Source: Dissulfurirhabdus thermomarina
Lineage (GTDB): Bacteria; Desulfobacterota; Dissulfuribacteria; Dissulfuribacterales; Dissulfurirhabdaceae
NCBI RefSeq assembly: GCF_012979235.1
Contig: NZ_JAATWC010000007.1
Location: 1-64,000 of the forward strand
Direction of reading: 5' to 3'
DNA: 64,000 nucleotides
The translations under genes were made by a program, and so were the position numbers. This document shows positions 18,434 through 28,479 of the stretch, in pieces. The notes beneath the pieces are model-generated. The model did not search any database. It was given only the letters and a program-made list of their open reading frames with translations, and was not told the origin of the DNA. Every line of letters begins with the position of its first letter. Within the stretch, counting starts at the first letter, position 1.

Positions 18434-19395
18434 AGATCGTGTCACCGGGTTTCGAGGTCCTGGACGATTATTTCCGGCAGGGACGCGTCCTGGAGCAGAT
18501 CGAGCGCTGCGGGCGGGTCTGCTACAAGAGCGAGGACCGGATCTCCCCCGCCTCCGCCGTCCCCTTCATCCGGGGGATCATCCAGCGGGGCCACGAGTCG
18601 GTGCTCGAGATGGCCCAGCTGGTCCTGGAGGTGGAGGTGGACGGGGAGTCCACCGTCCAGAAGTTCTTCGAGCGGATCCCGCGGTTTTTCCAGGCGGACC
18701 GGCTGGGCAAGGGCCGCTTCCTCCTCTCCGGCAACCCCCGGGCCTTCCGGGACGCGGCCCGGGAGCACAAGGATCTCAAGATCGTCAAGGCGGTGCTCCG
18801 GCATCTCGTGGAGGTCCACCCCGCCCTCTTCGAGGACCTCGCCCCCCGCCACGGCTGGGTCCCCCAGGACGGCGTCCGGGTCCGGTCTCTCGCCGCCCCG
18901 GAGGTCGACGCCCTCCCGGTGGAACTCCTCGTCCGGCACCGGACCCTCCTCGTGCACCTCGTGGTCAACCGGGCCGTCACCCACGAGCTGGTCCGCCACA
19001 GGGTGGCCTCCTACCTCCAGGAGTCCCAGCGCTACTGCCGTTACGGGGAGGACCGGTTCGGCGGCGAGGTGGCCTTCATCCGGCCGTGCTTCTTCGAGGA
19101 GGGGACGGCGGGGTTCGAGCTCTGGGCCGAGGCCATGGAGACCACGGAACGGATCTACCTCGAGCTGCTCAAGCGCCACTCGCCCCAGGCCGCCCGGACC
19201 GTCCTCCCCAACTCGTGCAAGACGGAGATCATGGTGCACGCCACCCTGGCGGAGTGGTTCCACATCGTGCGCCTCAGGGCCTCCAAGGCCGCCGACCCCA
19301 GCATGAGGGAGATCATGCGGCTCCTCTTCCCGGAGCTCGCCCGGCGGTTCCCGGCGGTCTTCGAGCCCCTGGCCGACGCCCTCCGGGACGCCTGA
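18430..19395 (+). CDS. thyX: Flavin-dependent thymidylate synthase
   Basis: 321 residues, longer than the usual ~230, with an insertion of about 80 residues between the N-terminal IIQRGHESVLEMA block and the catalytic part. The ThyX motif is visible as RHRVASYLQESQRY near 193-206. NSCKTEIMVHATLAEWFHIVRLR near 268-290 is the substrate-binding C-terminal part. It makes dTMP from dUMP with methylene-tetrahydrofolate and FADH2, replacing ThyA. ATG overlaps the aminopeptidase stop. Confidence 0.92.
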   Translation: MKIVSPGFEVLDDYFRQGRVLEQIERCGRVCYKSEDRISPASAVPFIRGIIQRGHESVLEMAQLVLEVEVDGESTVQKFFERIPRFFQADRLGKGRFLLSGNPRAFRDAAREHKDLKIVKAVLRHLVEVHPALFEDLAPRHGWVPQDGVRVRSLAAPEVDALPVELLVRHRTLLVHLVVNRAVTHELVRHRVASYLQESQRYCRYGEDRFGGEVAFIRPCFFEEGTAGFELWAEAMETTERIYLELLKRHSPQAARTVLPNSCKTEIMVHATLAEWFHIVRLRASKAADPSMREIMRLLFPELARRFPAVFEPLADALRDA

Positions 19396-19402
19396 GCCGG
19401 CC

Positions 19403-21019
19403 ATGCAGGTCGAGACCGACTTCCTGATCATCGGCGGCGGGATCGCCGGCCTGAGCCTCGCCCTCAAGGTGCGCCGGCTCGGACGGGTCCTGGTGATCGC
19501 CAAGAAGGGCGGCGCGGACACCGCCACCAACCTCGCCCAGGGCGGTATCGCCTGCGTCATGGGTCCGGACGACGCCTTCGAGCTCCACGAGCAGGACACG
19601 CTCCGGGCCGGGGACGGCCTCTGCCACGAGGACGTGGTGCGGCTGGTGGTCCGCCAGGCCCCGGAGCGCATCCGGGAGCTCGAGACCCTGGGGGTCCGCT
19701 TCACCCGGGACCCCGCCGACCCGGAGCGGTTCGACCTGGGCATGGAGGGCGGACACTCCCGCCGCCGCATCGTCCACCAGAACGACTTCACCGGCCGGGC
19801 CATCCAGGAGGCCTTGCTGGAGCGGGCCGCCGAGGCGCCCGAGATCCGCTTCGAGCCCTACCGGGTGGCGGTGGACCTCGTGGTGGAGAGCAAGGTCACG
19901 GGGCGGCGGAGCGGGCCGCGCGACCGGTGCCTCGGGGCCTACGTGCTGGATGCCCGGACGGGGGAGATCCACGTCGTCCGGGCCCCGGTGACGGTGCTCT
20001 GCACCGGGGGCGCGGGCAAGGTCTACCTCTATACCAGCAACCCGGACGTGGCCACGGGCGACGGCATCGCCATGGCCTACCGGGCCGGGGCCCGGGTGGC
20101 CAACCCCGAGTTCGTCCAGTTCCACCCCACCTGCCTCTACCACCCCAAGGCCAAGAACTTCTTGATCTCCGAGGCCCTCCGCGGCGAGGGGGCCGTGCTG
20201 CTCAACCACGAGGGGCGGGCCTTCATGGAAGCCTACGACGCCGAGCGGGGCGAGCTTGCCAGCCGGGACGTGGTGGCCCGGGCCATCGACCTGGAACTCA
20301 AGAAGAGCGGCAAGGAGTGCGTGTTCCTGGACATCTCCCACCGGCCGGCCGACTTCATCCGGGAGCGCTTCCCGAACATCCACGCCTTCTGCCTTCGGCT
20401 CGGGATCGACATCACCCGCGAACCCATCCCCGTGGTGCCCGCCGCCCACTACATGTCGGGCGGCGTGGTGACCGATTCCCACGGCGAGACCGACATCGAG
20501 GGTCTCTTCGCCGTGGGCGAGACGGCGTGCACCGGGCTCCACGGTGCCAACCGCCTGGCGAGCAACTCGCTCCTCGAGGGGCTGGTCATGGCCCACCAGG
20601 CGGCGCTTCGCCTGGACCGGGTCTTCCCCGGGCTCCGGGACCGGCCGGCGCCGGTCCCGCCGGAGTGGGAGGCGGGTGACGCGGTGGACCTCGACGAGGC
20701 CGTCCTCGTCTCGTACAACTGGGACGTCATCCGCCGCCTCATGTGGAGCTACGTGGGGATCGTCCGGAGCGACCGGCGGCTGGCCCTGGCGCGCAAGCGG
20801 CTGGCGCCCATCCTGGCGGAGATCGACCAGCACTACTGGGCCTACAAGCTGACCAGCGACTTCGTGGAGCTGCGGAACCTGGCCCACGTGGCCGACCTCA
20901 TCGTCCGGGCCGCCGGCCGGCGGCGGGAGAGCCGCGGCGGGCACTTCAACAAGGACCACCCGCACCGCGACGACTGGGGGTGGCGCCGGGACACCATCCT
21001 CCACCGGGGGGATGTGTGA
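19403..21019 (+). CDS. nadB: L-aspartate oxidase
   Basis: 538 residues, FAD flavoprotein oxidising L-aspartate to iminoaspartate for de novo NAD synthesis. The dinucleotide fold DFLIIGGGIAGLSLALKV is at the N-terminus, with NLAQGGIACVMGPDD, QFHPTCLYHP near 240, SEALRGEGAVLLN near 255, and the FAD-binding GLHGANRLASNSLLEGLV near 378. The C-terminal helical domain is complete. NadA and NadC are not in the window. The stop overlaps the next gene's GTG by 4 bases. Confidence 0.95.
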   Translation: MQVETDFLIIGGGIAGLSLALKVRRLGRVLVIAKKGGADTATNLAQGGIACVMGPDDAFELHEQDTLRAGDGLCHEDVVRLVVRQAPERIRELETLGVRFTRDPADPERFDLGMEGGHSRRRIVHQNDFTGRAIQEALLERAAEAPEIRFEPYRVAVDLVVESKVTGRRSGPRDRCLGAYVLDARTGEIHVVRAPVTVLCTGGAGKVYLYTSNPDVATGDGIAMAYRAGARVANPEFVQFHPTCLYHPKAKNFLISEALRGEGAVLLNHEGRAFMEAYDAERGELASRDVVARAIDLELKKSGKECVFLDISHRPADFIRERFPNIHAFCLRLGIDITREPIPVVPAAHYMSGGVVTDSHGETDIEGLFAVGETACTGLHGANRLASNSLLEGLVMAHQAALRLDRVFPGLRDRPAPVPPEWEAGDAVDLDEAVLVSYNWDVIRRLMWSYVGIVRSDRRLALARKRLAPILAEIDQHYWAYKLTSDFVELRNLAHVADLIVRAAGRRRESRGGHFNKDHPHRDDWGWRRDTILHRGDV

Positions 21020-21774
21020 AGGGCGGGGCAGCCGGGGGAGGGGGGCGGTCCCGCCGCGTCCGGGCGGCGGCGGTGGCCGTGGGGGTGCTCGCGCTCTTGG
21101 CCTTGGCCCTGGCGGCCTGGCACTGGAACGGCGCCCTGCTCGCCCGGGGCCGGGAGCTGCTCGCGCTCCTTTCCGACCACGCGGCCATGCAGGCCCACCA
21201 GGTGCGGCTCCGGGCCGCGGTGAAGGACTTCGGCCCCCTGGCCCCCCTCGCCTTCATGGCCCTCCAGGTGGTCCAGATCGTGGTCTCGCCCCTGCCCGGG
21301 GAGCTGACGGGCCTCTTGGGCGGGGCCCTCTTCGGCGTGCTGCCGGGGCTCGCCTACTCCACGGTGGGGCTGGGCCTGGGGTCCGCCGCCGCCTTCTTCC
21401 TCTCCCGCCAGTTCCGCCGGCTCATCCGGCCGTGGCTTGTCCGGTCCGAGCTCTACCGCCGCCTCGCCTACCTCCTGGACCACCAGGGCCTCTTCGTGAT
21501 CTGGGTCTTCTACCTGCTGCCCGGTTTTCCCAAAGACTTTCTCTGCTACCTCCTGGGGCTCAGCCGGATGCCCTGGCAGGTCTTCGTGGTGGTGGCCACG
21601 GTGGGGCGGATCCCCGGGACCCTGATGCTCACCCTCCAGGGCGCCAAGATCTACGAGGGCGACTGGAAGGGGCTGGCGGTGGTGCTGGGGATCACCCTGG
21701 CCCTCTCCCTGCCGGCTTGGATCTGGCGCGAGTCCATCTACCGGTGGGTGGAACGGCACGAGGGTCACGAGTGA
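21016..21774 (+). CDS. TVP38/TMEM64-family (DedA-like) membrane protein
   Basis: 252 residues with about five or six membrane helices. The family signature is visible as PLPGELTGLLGGALFGVLPGLAYSTVG (ends) around residue 93, followed by GSAAAFFLSRQF, and a second half with FYLLPGFPKDFLCYLLGLSRM. DedA/VTT proteins act as lipid scramblases or transporters in other organisms; no specific role is evident. Start GTG 21016 overlaps the nadB stop (GTGTGA). Confidence 0.85.
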   Translation: MKGGAAGGGGRSRRVRAAAVAVGVLALLALALAAWHWNGALLARGRELLALLSDHAAMQAHQVRLRAAVKDFGPLAPLAFMALQVVQIVVSPLPGELTGLLGGALFGVLPGLAYSTVGLGLGSAAAFFLSRQFRRLIRPWLVRSELYRRLAYLLDHQGLFVIWVFYLLPGFPKDFLCYLLGLSRMPWQVFVVVATVGRIPGTLMLTLQGAKIYEGDWKGLAVVLGITLALSLPAWIWRESIYRWVERHEGHE

Positions 21775-21796
21775 TGGGGCCGCGGGGAGGCGTGCC

Positions 21797-23011
21797 GTGA
21801 AGACGGCCTACCTCGACTGTTTCTCCGGCGTCAGCGGCAACATGCTGCTCGGGGCCCTGGCGGGGGCCGGGTGGGGGGCGGCCCCCATCGAGGGGCTTCC
21901 CCGCCGGCTTGGGCTCCCCGGGGCCCGCGTGGAGGTGCGGCGGCGCCGGGTGGCGGGGCTGGCCGCCTGGCACGTGGCCGTCCGGGCGGGGGACGCCCCG
22001 GCCCTCCGGGACCTCGAGGCCCTCCTCGGCGTCCTCCGGGCGGCGGACCTTCCCGGCCCCGTGCAGGAGCGGGCCGCGGCGGTCGTCGAGGACCTCGCCC
22101 GTGCCGAGGCCGAGGTCCACGGGTGCACCACGGCGGAGGTCCACCTCCACGAGGTGGGGACGGTGGACACCCTGGTGGACGTGGCGGGCACGATCCTGGG
22201 GCTCCACGAGCTCGGGGTGGCGCGGCTGGTGGCCTCTCCCCTGCCGGTGGGCCGCGGCTGGACGGAGGGCGCCCACGGGCGCCTGCCGCTGCCCGCGCCC
22301 GCCACGGCGCGGCTCCTGGAGGGGGTCCCGGTCTACGGGGTCCCCGAGTCCTTCGAGCTGGTCACACCCACCGGGGCCGCCCTGGTCCGGCGGCTCGCCG
22401 ACGGGTTCGGCGATATGCCCCCCCTCCGGGTCTCCGGCGTGGGCTACGGCGCGGGGGATCACCCCCGGGCCTCCGGGCCGAACCTGCTGCGGCTCTGGCT
22501 GGGGGAGCCGGAGGGCGGCTGGACGGCCGACCGGGTGCTGGAGATCGAGACCTGGATCGACGACATGAACCCGGAGTTCTACCCGCCGCTGGTGGAGGCG
22601 CTGCTCGCGGAAGGGGCCCTCGACGTGAGCCTCGTCCCCGTCCACATGAAGAAGAACCGCCCGGGGACGGCGGTCACGGTGGTGGCGCCGCCCGGGCTGG
22701 AGGCGCGGGTGTGCGCCCGCCTCTTCCGGGACACCACCACGGCCGGGGTCCGTATCCGGGAATGCCGCCGCCGGCTGCTCCCCCGGCGGACCGGGCGGGT
22801 GCCGACTCCCTGGGGGCCGGTGGGGGCCAAGCTGGTGGAACGGCCCGGCCGGGGGGCCGAACTTGCGCCGGAGTTCGAGGCATGTAAAAAGGTGGCGGAG
22901 GCGGCGGGCGTCTCCGTCCGGGAGGTGGCGCAGGCGGTGGCGTCCGTGCCGGTGGCGCGGTTCGCCGACGACGGGGAGGAAGGACCCGATGGAAGCGGGG
23001 CCGGGAACTGA
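21797..23011 (+). CDS. larC: Nickel-pincer cofactor biosynthesis protein LarC
   Basis: 404 residues. LarC is a CTP-dependent nickel insertase for the pincer cofactor of lactate racemase-type enzymes. Visible marks: YLDCFSGVSGNMLLGAL start, VHLHEVGTVDTLVDVAGT near 115, PTGAALV near 195, IETWIDDMNPEFYPPL near 255 and HMKKNRPGT near 285. It is full length with no programmed frameshift, unlike the split Lactobacillus gene. GTG start with GGGGAGG upstream. LarB, LarE and LarA are not nearby. Confidence 0.92.
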   Translation: MKTAYLDCFSGVSGNMLLGALAGAGWGAAPIEGLPRRLGLPGARVEVRRRRVAGLAAWHVAVRAGDAPALRDLEALLGVLRAADLPGPVQERAAAVVEDLARAEAEVHGCTTAEVHLHEVGTVDTLVDVAGTILGLHELGVARLVASPLPVGRGWTEGAHGRLPLPAPATARLLEGVPVYGVPESFELVTPTGAALVRRLADGFGDMPPLRVSGVGYGAGDHPRASGPNLLRLWLGEPEGGWTADRVLEIETWIDDMNPEFYPPLVEALLAEGALDVSLVPVHMKKNRPGTAVTVVAPPGLEARVCARLFRDTTTAGVRIRECRRRLLPRRTGRVPTPWGPVGAKLVERPGRGAELAPEFEACKKVAEAAGVSVREVAQAVASVPVARFADDGEEGPDGSGAGN

Positions 23012-23507
23012 ACTGCGGCGGGCGCTGGCGCTGGCGCCGGCCGAGCGCCTGGCGGTGGCGGTGGCCAGCGGGGGCCTGGTGGGTTTTGCCCCCTATGCCC
23101 CGGGGACCCTGGGGAGCGGGCTGGGGGTGGCCCTCTACGCGGCGGTCGCCGGGTGGGCCGCCGGGCCCTTCTGGTTCCTGGTCCTGGGGGTGGCGGCCCT
23201 CGGGACCTGGACGGCCCACGTGGCCGGCCGGGCTCTGGGGGTCACGGATCATCCCGCCATCGTGGTGGACGAGGTGACGGGGATGCTGGTCGCCCTCGCC
23301 GGGGCCCCGGCGACGCCGGTCTTCCTGGCGGCGGCCTTCTGCCTCTTCCGGTTCTTCGACATCGTGAAACCGCCGCCCGTTCGCTGGCTGGAGCGGACCG
23401 TGCCCGGCGGGGCCGGCGTCATGCTGGACGACCTCGCCGCCGGGCTCCTGGCCAACGGGGCGTGGCGGCTCGGCCTCTGGGCCTGGGGGGCCTGGCATGC
23501 GGGGTGA
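22989..23507 (+). CDS. pgpA: Phosphatidylglycerophosphatase A
   Basis: 172 residues; dephosphorylates phosphatidylglycerophosphate in phospholipid synthesis at the inner membrane. PgpA hallmarks: GFAPYAPGTLGS near 33, DHPAIVVDEVTGM near 86-98, FRFFDIVKPPPVRWLE near 120 and the C-terminal GVMLDDLAAGLLA. ATG 22989 has GGAGGAAGG upstream and lies within the last codons of larC; its own end overlaps cinA. Confidence 0.93.
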   Translation: MEAGPGTELRRALALAPAERLAVAVASGGLVGFAPYAPGTLGSGLGVALYAAVAGWAAGPFWFLVLGVAALGTWTAHVAGRALGVTDHPAIVVDEVTGMLVALAGAPATPVFLAAAFCLFRFFDIVKPPPVRWLERTVPGGAGVMLDDLAAGLLANGAWRLGLWAWGAWHAG

Positions 23508-24774
23508 GATCCTGGCCATCGGGGACGAGCTGCTGGCCGGGCGGGTGGTGAACACCACCAGCAGCCTCGCGGCGGAACGGCTCCTGGCCTCCGGCCACAC
23601 GGTGACCCGCATCACCACTGTGGGGGACGACCCGGCGGCCATCACCGAGTGCCTCCGGGGGGCCTTGCGCCGGGCGGAGTTCCTCCTCGTCTCCGGGGGG
23701 CTCGGCCCCACCTCCGACGACATCACCAACGAGGTGGTGGCGCAGGCGCTCGGACGCCCGCTGGTGTGCTACCCCGACGTCCTGGACCGGATCCGCGAGA
23801 GCGAGGCCGAGGGCGGCGGCCCCATCGGGGAGAAGATGGCCTGGCTGCCCGAGGGCGCCGAGGTCCTGAACCCCGAGGGGCGGGCGGCCGGCTACGTCCT
23901 GGAGCACGCCGGCGTGCCCATCTTCTTCCTGCCCGGGGTCCCGGACCAGCTCGAGGATCACCTCGTCCACCGGGTGCTGCCGCGTCTGGCCCGCCTGGAT
24001 CACCGGCGGCTCCACGTCCGGTCCCGGACCTTCCGGCTCTTCGGCCTGTCCGAGACCGAGGTCAACGGCCGACTCCGGGACCGGGAGCGGGAAGACCCCC
24101 ATCTCTCCATCGGGTATTACCCGAACTTCCCGGAGGTCTTCGTGGTGGTCACCGCGCAGGGCCACGACGCCGCCGATGTGGCGCGGCGCTTCGGGGACCT
24201 CTGCGACGCCGTCACCTCGCTCTTCGGGGAGTTCATCGTGGGGATCGACGAAGAGACCCTCGAGGCCCGCGTGGGGCGGCTCCTGTCGGAGCGCGGGGGG
24301 CGGGTGGCGGTGGCCGAGTCCTGCACCGGCGGACTCCTGGCGAGCCGGATCACCCGGGTGCCGGGGAGTTCCGGCTGGTTCGACCGGGGCATCGTGGCCT
24401 ACAGCAACGCGGCCAAGGTGGCCCACCTCGGGGTCGCCCCCGCCACCCTGGAACGCTTCGGCGCGGTGAGCGCCCCGGTGGCCGGGGAGATGGCCGAGGG
24501 GGTGCGCCGGGCGGCCGGGACGGGCTACGGCCTGGGTATCACGGGTATTGCGGGCCCCACGGGCGGTTCCCGCCACAAGCCCGTGGGGACGGTCTACATC
24601 TCGTTGTCCACCCCGGAGAAGACGGCGGCCCACCGGTTCGCCTTTCCGGGCACGCGGGGCGAGATCCAGGCGCTGGCCGCCGAGGCCGCCCTCGACTGGC
24701 TCCGACGCCATTTGGAGCATGGTTCGTACGTTCCTGGCCATCGATTTGCCGCCGGCCCAGCGGAAGGCGCTTGA
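23497..24774 (+). CDS. cinA: CinA-family NMN deamidase-related protein
   Basis: 425 residues with two domains. The N-terminal MoCF-like ADP-ribose pyrophosphatase part begins RGEILAIGDELLAGRVVNTTS and has GGLGPTSDDITNE near 68. The C-terminal CinA part carries AESCTGGLLASRITRVPGSSGWF near 270 and GITGIAGPTGG near 347. It recycles pyridine nucleotides and is often linked to competence. It overlaps pgpA upstream and thpR downstream, forming a tight run. Confidence 0.93.
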   Translation: MRGEILAIGDELLAGRVVNTTSSLAAERLLASGHTVTRITTVGDDPAAITECLRGALRRAEFLLVSGGLGPTSDDITNEVVAQALGRPLVCYPDVLDRIRESEAEGGGPIGEKMAWLPEGAEVLNPEGRAAGYVLEHAGVPIFFLPGVPDQLEDHLVHRVLPRLARLDHRRLHVRSRTFRLFGLSETEVNGRLRDREREDPHLSIGYYPNFPEVFVVVTAQGHDAADVARRFGDLCDAVTSLFGEFIVGIDEETLEARVGRLLSERGGRVAVAESCTGGLLASRITRVPGSSGWFDRGIVAYSNAAKVAHLGVAPATLERFGAVSAPVAGEMAEGVRRAAGTGYGLGITGIAGPTGGSRHKPVGTVYISLSTPEKTAAHRFAFPGTRGEIQALAAEAALDWLRRHLEHGSYVPGHRFAAGPAEGA

Positions 24775-25279
24775 GGCCGCCCGCCGGTCGCTCGAGCGGG
24801 CGGGGGGGGACGTGCGCTGGGTGCCCGCGGCCAACGTGCACCTCACGCTGAAGTTCCTGGGCGGAGTCCCAGCGGGGGGCCTCCCGCGGGTCCTCGAGGC
24901 TGCGGCCGCCGCCTGCCGGGGACGGGCGCCCTTTCGCCTGAGCGTGGAGGGCCTCGGGGTCTTCCCCGGCTGGCACCGGCCCCGGGTCCTCTGGGCCGGG
25001 GTGGGAGGGGATATCCCGGCCCTGGCCGCCCTGCACGCCGCCATCGAGTCGGAGCTGGCGGCGGCCGGGTTCCCGGCGGAGGAGCGGCCCTTCCGGCCCC
25101 ACCTCACACTCGGGCGGGTGCGGTCCCTGCGGGGATGGGCGGGCGTGCGCGACGCCATGGCGGCCTCCCGGCTCGCCACCGGGCCCTTTACCGTAGAGCG
25201 GGTGGTGGCCTACGAGAGCCGGATCGGGCCGCGCGGGGCCGCCTACCGGCCCCTGGGGGATTTCCCCCTTCCGGGATAG
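24719..25279 (+). CDS. thpR: RNA 2',3'-cyclic phosphodiesterase (ThpR/LigT)
   Basis: 186 residues of the 2H phosphoesterase superfamily. The two catalytic HxTx motifs are HLTLKFLG near residue 42 and HLTLGRV near 130. N-terminus VRTFLAIDLP is typical. ATG 24719 (GGAG 4 bases upstream) lies inside the end of cinA. Commonly follows cinA in bacteria. Last gene of the plus-strand run that begins with nadB. Confidence 0.93.
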   Translation: MVRTFLAIDLPPAQRKALEAARRSLERAGGDVRWVPAANVHLTLKFLGGVPAGGLPRVLEAAAAACRGRAPFRLSVEGLGVFPGWHRPRVLWAGVGGDIPALAALHAAIESELAAAGFPAEERPFRPHLTLGRVRSLRGWAGVRDAMAASRLATGPFTVERVVAYESRIGPRGAAYRPLGDFPLPG

Positions 25280-25325
25280 GCATGGGAGCGGGACCGGTCC
25301 GGCCGTCCCGGCGGGCCAAAGGGCC

Positions 25326-25353
25326 TAAAGTCTCCGGGGGAGGCCGTCGATAA
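25326..25353 (+). promoter_or_regulatory. Sigma-28 (FliA)-like promoter before cheW-MCP
   Basis: TAAAGTCT (25326-25333), 12 bases, GTCGATAA (25346-25353). The enterobacterial flagellar/chemotaxis sigma consensus is TAAAGTTT-N11-GCCGATAA, so the match is close with one extra spacer base. The same arrangement occurs at 33843-33870. It lies about 75 bases before the cheW ATG. Confidence 0.65.
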
Positions 25354-25427
25354 GAAGAGAGGATTTTTGGGGGCAGCCGGAATTCCTTGCCATTTCGGGG
25401 CGCTGCGGGCCCCCGCACGGGGATGCC

Positions 25428-25946
25428 ATGAACCAAGCTTCCAGCGCAGGCGAAGCCAACCGGAGAGACTTTCTCTACTTCGATCTCGGCCCCGCCGCTT
25501 GGGCCGTGGATCTGGACTGGGTCCGGGAGGTGGTGGCCTCGCAGCGCATCGAGCCCATGCCCAACGCCGCCCCGCGGATCGCGGGCATGATCAACCTCCG
25601 GGGAGAGATCATCCCGGTCCTGGCCATCGAGGAGCTGCTCGAGGTGGAGGCGGGGCCGGCGCATCCCCGGCGCAAGATCCTGGTGCTCCAAGGGCCCGAG
25701 TGGGTGTCCGGCATCCTGGTGGACGCCGTCCACCGGATCGAGCACCTTCCGGCCGACGCCGTGGCCGCCCCCGAGGAGGCCCCGGCGGACGGGCGTTCGG
25801 CCCGTTTTGTGCAGGGGCTCGTCCGGCGAGAGGACGCGGACCCGGTTCCGATCCTCGACATCGGCCGCATCATCGAAGTCGTGCAGAGCGAGCGAACCCA
25901 GGAAGTCGATTCTCGAACACCGCCACACGCGCAGGGTGTCGCCTGA
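25428..25946 (+). CDS. CheW-type chemotaxis coupling protein
   Basis: 172 residues, a single CheW/SH3-like domain: [22 protein letters not shown] at the start, [21 protein letters not shown] near 50-70 (the hallmark of CheW), and [14 protein letters not shown] near 98. It links the receptor encoded 13 bases downstream to a CheA kinase, probably the one at 39.5-42.3 kb. It starts at ATG 25428; a sigma-28-like promoter precedes it. Confidence 0.9.
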   Translation: MNQASSAGEANRRDFLYFDLGPAAWAVDLDWVREVVASQRIEPMPNAAPRIAGMINLRGEIIPVLAIEELLEVEAGPAHPRRKILVLQGPEWVSGILVDAVHRIEHLPADAVAAPEEAPADGRSARFVQGLVRREDADPVPILDIGRIIEVVQSERTQEVDSRTPPHAQGVA

Positions 25947-25959
25947 CAGGAGGGTGTGG

Positions 25960-28383
25960 ATGAGCAGAAAGCGATCACAGACCAAGAGGGGTGCGAGCCT
26001 CCGGGCCAAGGGCATGGCCCTGGTGGCCCTCATCGTGGCCACCCAGGTGGGGGCGCTCGGGTACCAGTACGTCACTTCCCAGCGCCTGCTCCGCGCCGAG
26101 GGGGAACGGACCCTCTCCGCCGAGGCCGCAGGGCTCGCCAGCCGCCTCCATGGCTTCCTGGCCGACCGCGTCAACGACCTGCGCACCGTGAGCCAGCTGG
26201 CCGTCATCAAGTTGGCGGTGGAGATGGGCGGCGGGCAGGGCGGCACCAACCAGTTCCTGAACGACATGGCCAGCAACTACGAGCACTACCAGTTGCTCGC
26301 CGTGACGGACGCCAAGGGCCGGGTGCTCGCGGCCAGCCACCCGGCCGCCCGGGGGGAGGCCCTGGGGGCGGGGCGCTGGTTCACCCTGGCGGGCAAGGGC
26401 CGGGTGTCGATCTGCGGTCCGTTCCGCAGCCTGCTCCTCGGCCGGGTGATCGGGTCCAAGGACCCGCTCGGACCATGGACCGTGGCCATGATCGCCCCGG
26501 TGGAGAAGGGCGGCCGCACCATCGGCGCGGTGGTGAGCCTCCTCAACTGGGAGTCCTTCCACCGGTTGCTCGCCGATGCCGGCCAGGCGCTGGCCGCCAA
26601 GAAGGGCAGTGTCTACGTCCTGGACGGCTCCGGCAAGTTCATCTTCCACATCGACGACAAGCTTGCCGGGCAGCCGGCCGCCAAGTTCGGCCGTGGGACC
26701 GTGGCCTCGGCGGCCACGGGGGCCGGTGCCTCCCTGGCGGCCTTCCGTGTGGGCTCCGGGTTGACCGCGCAACGCTTCCTGGCCGCCAAGGCCCGGATCG
26801 CGACCCCGGAGGGCGCCGCCCCCGTTCGGTGGGCGGCCGTCGTGGAGCTGCCGGAGCGCAGCCTCTTCGCGGTGCTCTTCCGCCTGGCCCGTGACCAGGT
26901 CGCCGCCAGTGCCGTCCTCCTCGTCATCCTCTTCTTCTTCGCCCTCTTCCTCGACCGGAGCGTCACCCGACCCATGGTGAAGGCCTCCACCTTCCTCCGG
27001 CGGACGGCGGAAAACCTGGACCTCAGCGAGCGGCTCGACGTCCGCTCCAACGACGAGGTGGGCCGCATGGCGGTGGCCCTGAACAACTTCCTGGAGGCCC
27101 TTCAGACCACCTTCCGCGACCTCATCGAGGCCACCGCCCGGGTGGCCGAGTCGAGCCAATCGGTCCACTCCATCGCCGAGCGGATCGCGCACAACGCGAG
27201 CCTCCAGGCCCAGAAGTCCCAGGAGGTCATGAACCGGGTCCACCAGATGGGCGGGACCGCCGCCGAGGTGGCCTCCTTCGCCGAGTCCTCGGCCAAGCTG
27301 GCCCAGGAGGCGGCCCGGATCATCGACGAGATGGCCCAGACCAGCACCCGGATCGTGGACACCTCCAACCAGACCAAGCAGGGCGCCGAGAGCACCATCC
27401 AGGTCATCGGGGCCATGGGCGAGGGCGCCCGCCAGGTGCAGGCCAAGGCCAAGGCCCAGGCCGAGGCCTCCGCTCAGACCGCCACGGCCCTGAAGGGCAT
27501 GGTGGAGCAGCTGCACCACATGGCCGAGGAGGCCCAGAAGGCGGCCCAGGAGGCGGAGCAGAGCATGTTGAGCGCCCGGGAGGGCGGCGAGGCCATGGCC
27601 AAGACGGTGCAGGGTATGGAGGCCATCGCCACCAGCTCCAGCCAGGTCACCGAGATCGTGGACCTCATCTCCGACATCGCCGAGCAGACCAACCTGCTCG
27701 CCCTGAACGCCGCCATCGAGGCCGCCCGGGCCGGCGAGCACGGCCGGGGCTTCGCGGTGGTGGCCGAGGAAATCCGGAAGCTGGCCGAGCGGACCAGCGA
27801 GTCCACCCAGGAGATCGCCGCCCTCATCGGCGAGAGCGAGGAGCGGGTGAAGGAGGGTGTGAAGCTGACCCGGGAGAGCGCCGAGGTGCTGGACCGCATC
27901 GTGCGGACCGTCGAGAACAGCAGCCGGATCACCCGGCGGATCTCCGAGGTCTCCACGGAGCAGGAGCGGGGGACCACCACCCTCCTCCAGGCCATGGACG
28001 AGCTGCGGGCCCACGCCGACAGCATCGTTCGGATGACCGAGGAGCAGACCGTCCAGCGGAAGCAGGCCGAGGAGGCCATCGAGCGGCTGCGCGGCCTGAG
28101 CGACCAGATCACCGCCGTCGCCAACTCCACCACCCTCACCACCAACGCCGCCGTGGACACCATCCGGCGGGTGACCGCCAACTCCTCCGAGATCACCTCC
28201 CGGACCTCCCTGCAGCGGGAGCGGAGCGCGCTCCTCCAGCAGGCCATCGAGGAGATGGCCAACGGCGCCAACCAGAACGTGGAAGGCGCCCAGACCGCCC
28301 TCAAGGCCATGGAGGACCTCATGCGGCAGGCGCAGGAGACGGAGAAGCGGATGCGGCGCTTCCGGGTCTCCGCCTTCTCCTGA
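25960..28383 (+). CDS. Methyl-accepting chemotaxis protein
   Basis: 807 residues. A first membrane helix (about 17-35) and a long extracytoplasmic Cache-like sensor (36-310) lead to a second helix near 315-337 and a HAMP segment ([15 protein letters not shown] onward). The cytoplasmic signalling domain has the near-invariant hairpin tip [20 protein letters not shown] near 575-600. There is no C-terminal CheR-binding pentapeptide, and no CheR gene is in the window. AGGAGGGT precedes ATG 25960. Cotranscribed with cheW; ends at a strong terminator. Confidence 0.93.
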   Translation: MSRKRSQTKRGASLRAKGMALVALIVATQVGALGYQYVTSQRLLRAEGERTLSAEAAGLASRLHGFLADRVNDLRTVSQLAVIKLAVEMGGGQGGTNQFLNDMASNYEHYQLLAVTDAKGRVLAASHPAARGEALGAGRWFTLAGKGRVSICGPFRSLLLGRVIGSKDPLGPWTVAMIAPVEKGGRTIGAVVSLLNWESFHRLLADAGQALAAKKGSVYVLDGSGKFIFHIDDKLAGQPAAKFGRGTVASAATGAGASLAAFRVGSGLTAQRFLAAKARIATPEGAAPVRWAAVVELPERSLFAVLFRLARDQVAASAVLLVILFFFALFLDRSVTRPMVKASTFLRRTAENLDLSERLDVRSNDEVGRMAVALNNFLEALQTTFRDLIEATARVAESSQSVHSIAERIAHNASLQAQKSQEVMNRVHQMGGTAAEVASFAESSAKLAQEAARIIDEMAQTSTRIVDTSNQTKQGAESTIQVIGAMGEGARQVQAKAKAQAEASAQTATALKGMVEQLHHMAEEAQKAAQEAEQSMLSAREGGEAMAKTVQGMEAIATSSSQVTEIVDLISDIAEQTNLLALNAAIEAARAGEHGRGFAVVAEEIRKLAERTSESTQEIAALIGESEERVKEGVKLTRESAEVLDRIVRTVENSSRITRRISEVSTEQERGTTTLLQAMDELRAHADSIVRMTEEQTVQRKQAEEAIERLRGLSDQITAVANSTTLTTNAAVDTIRRVTANSSEITSRTSLQRERSALLQQAIEEMANGANQNVEGAQTALKAMEDLMRQAQETEKRMRRFRVSAFS

Positions 28384-28407
28384 GCCACGTCGGCCCATCC
28401 GACGCGG

Positions 28408-28443
28408 AAAGGGCACCGGCCGTTCGGCCGGTGCCCTTTTTTT
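28408..28443 (+). terminator. Intrinsic terminator after the MCP gene
   Basis: A long stem AAAGGGCACCGGCC / GGCCGGTGCCCTTT closes a GTTC loop and runs into TTTTTTT. The A-run on the other arm means it can also stop the convergent PilB-like gene. Confidence 0.92.
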
Positions 28444-28479
28444 GTGCGGGTGGGGCGCCGCCGGGCGCCGGGCCGCCCC

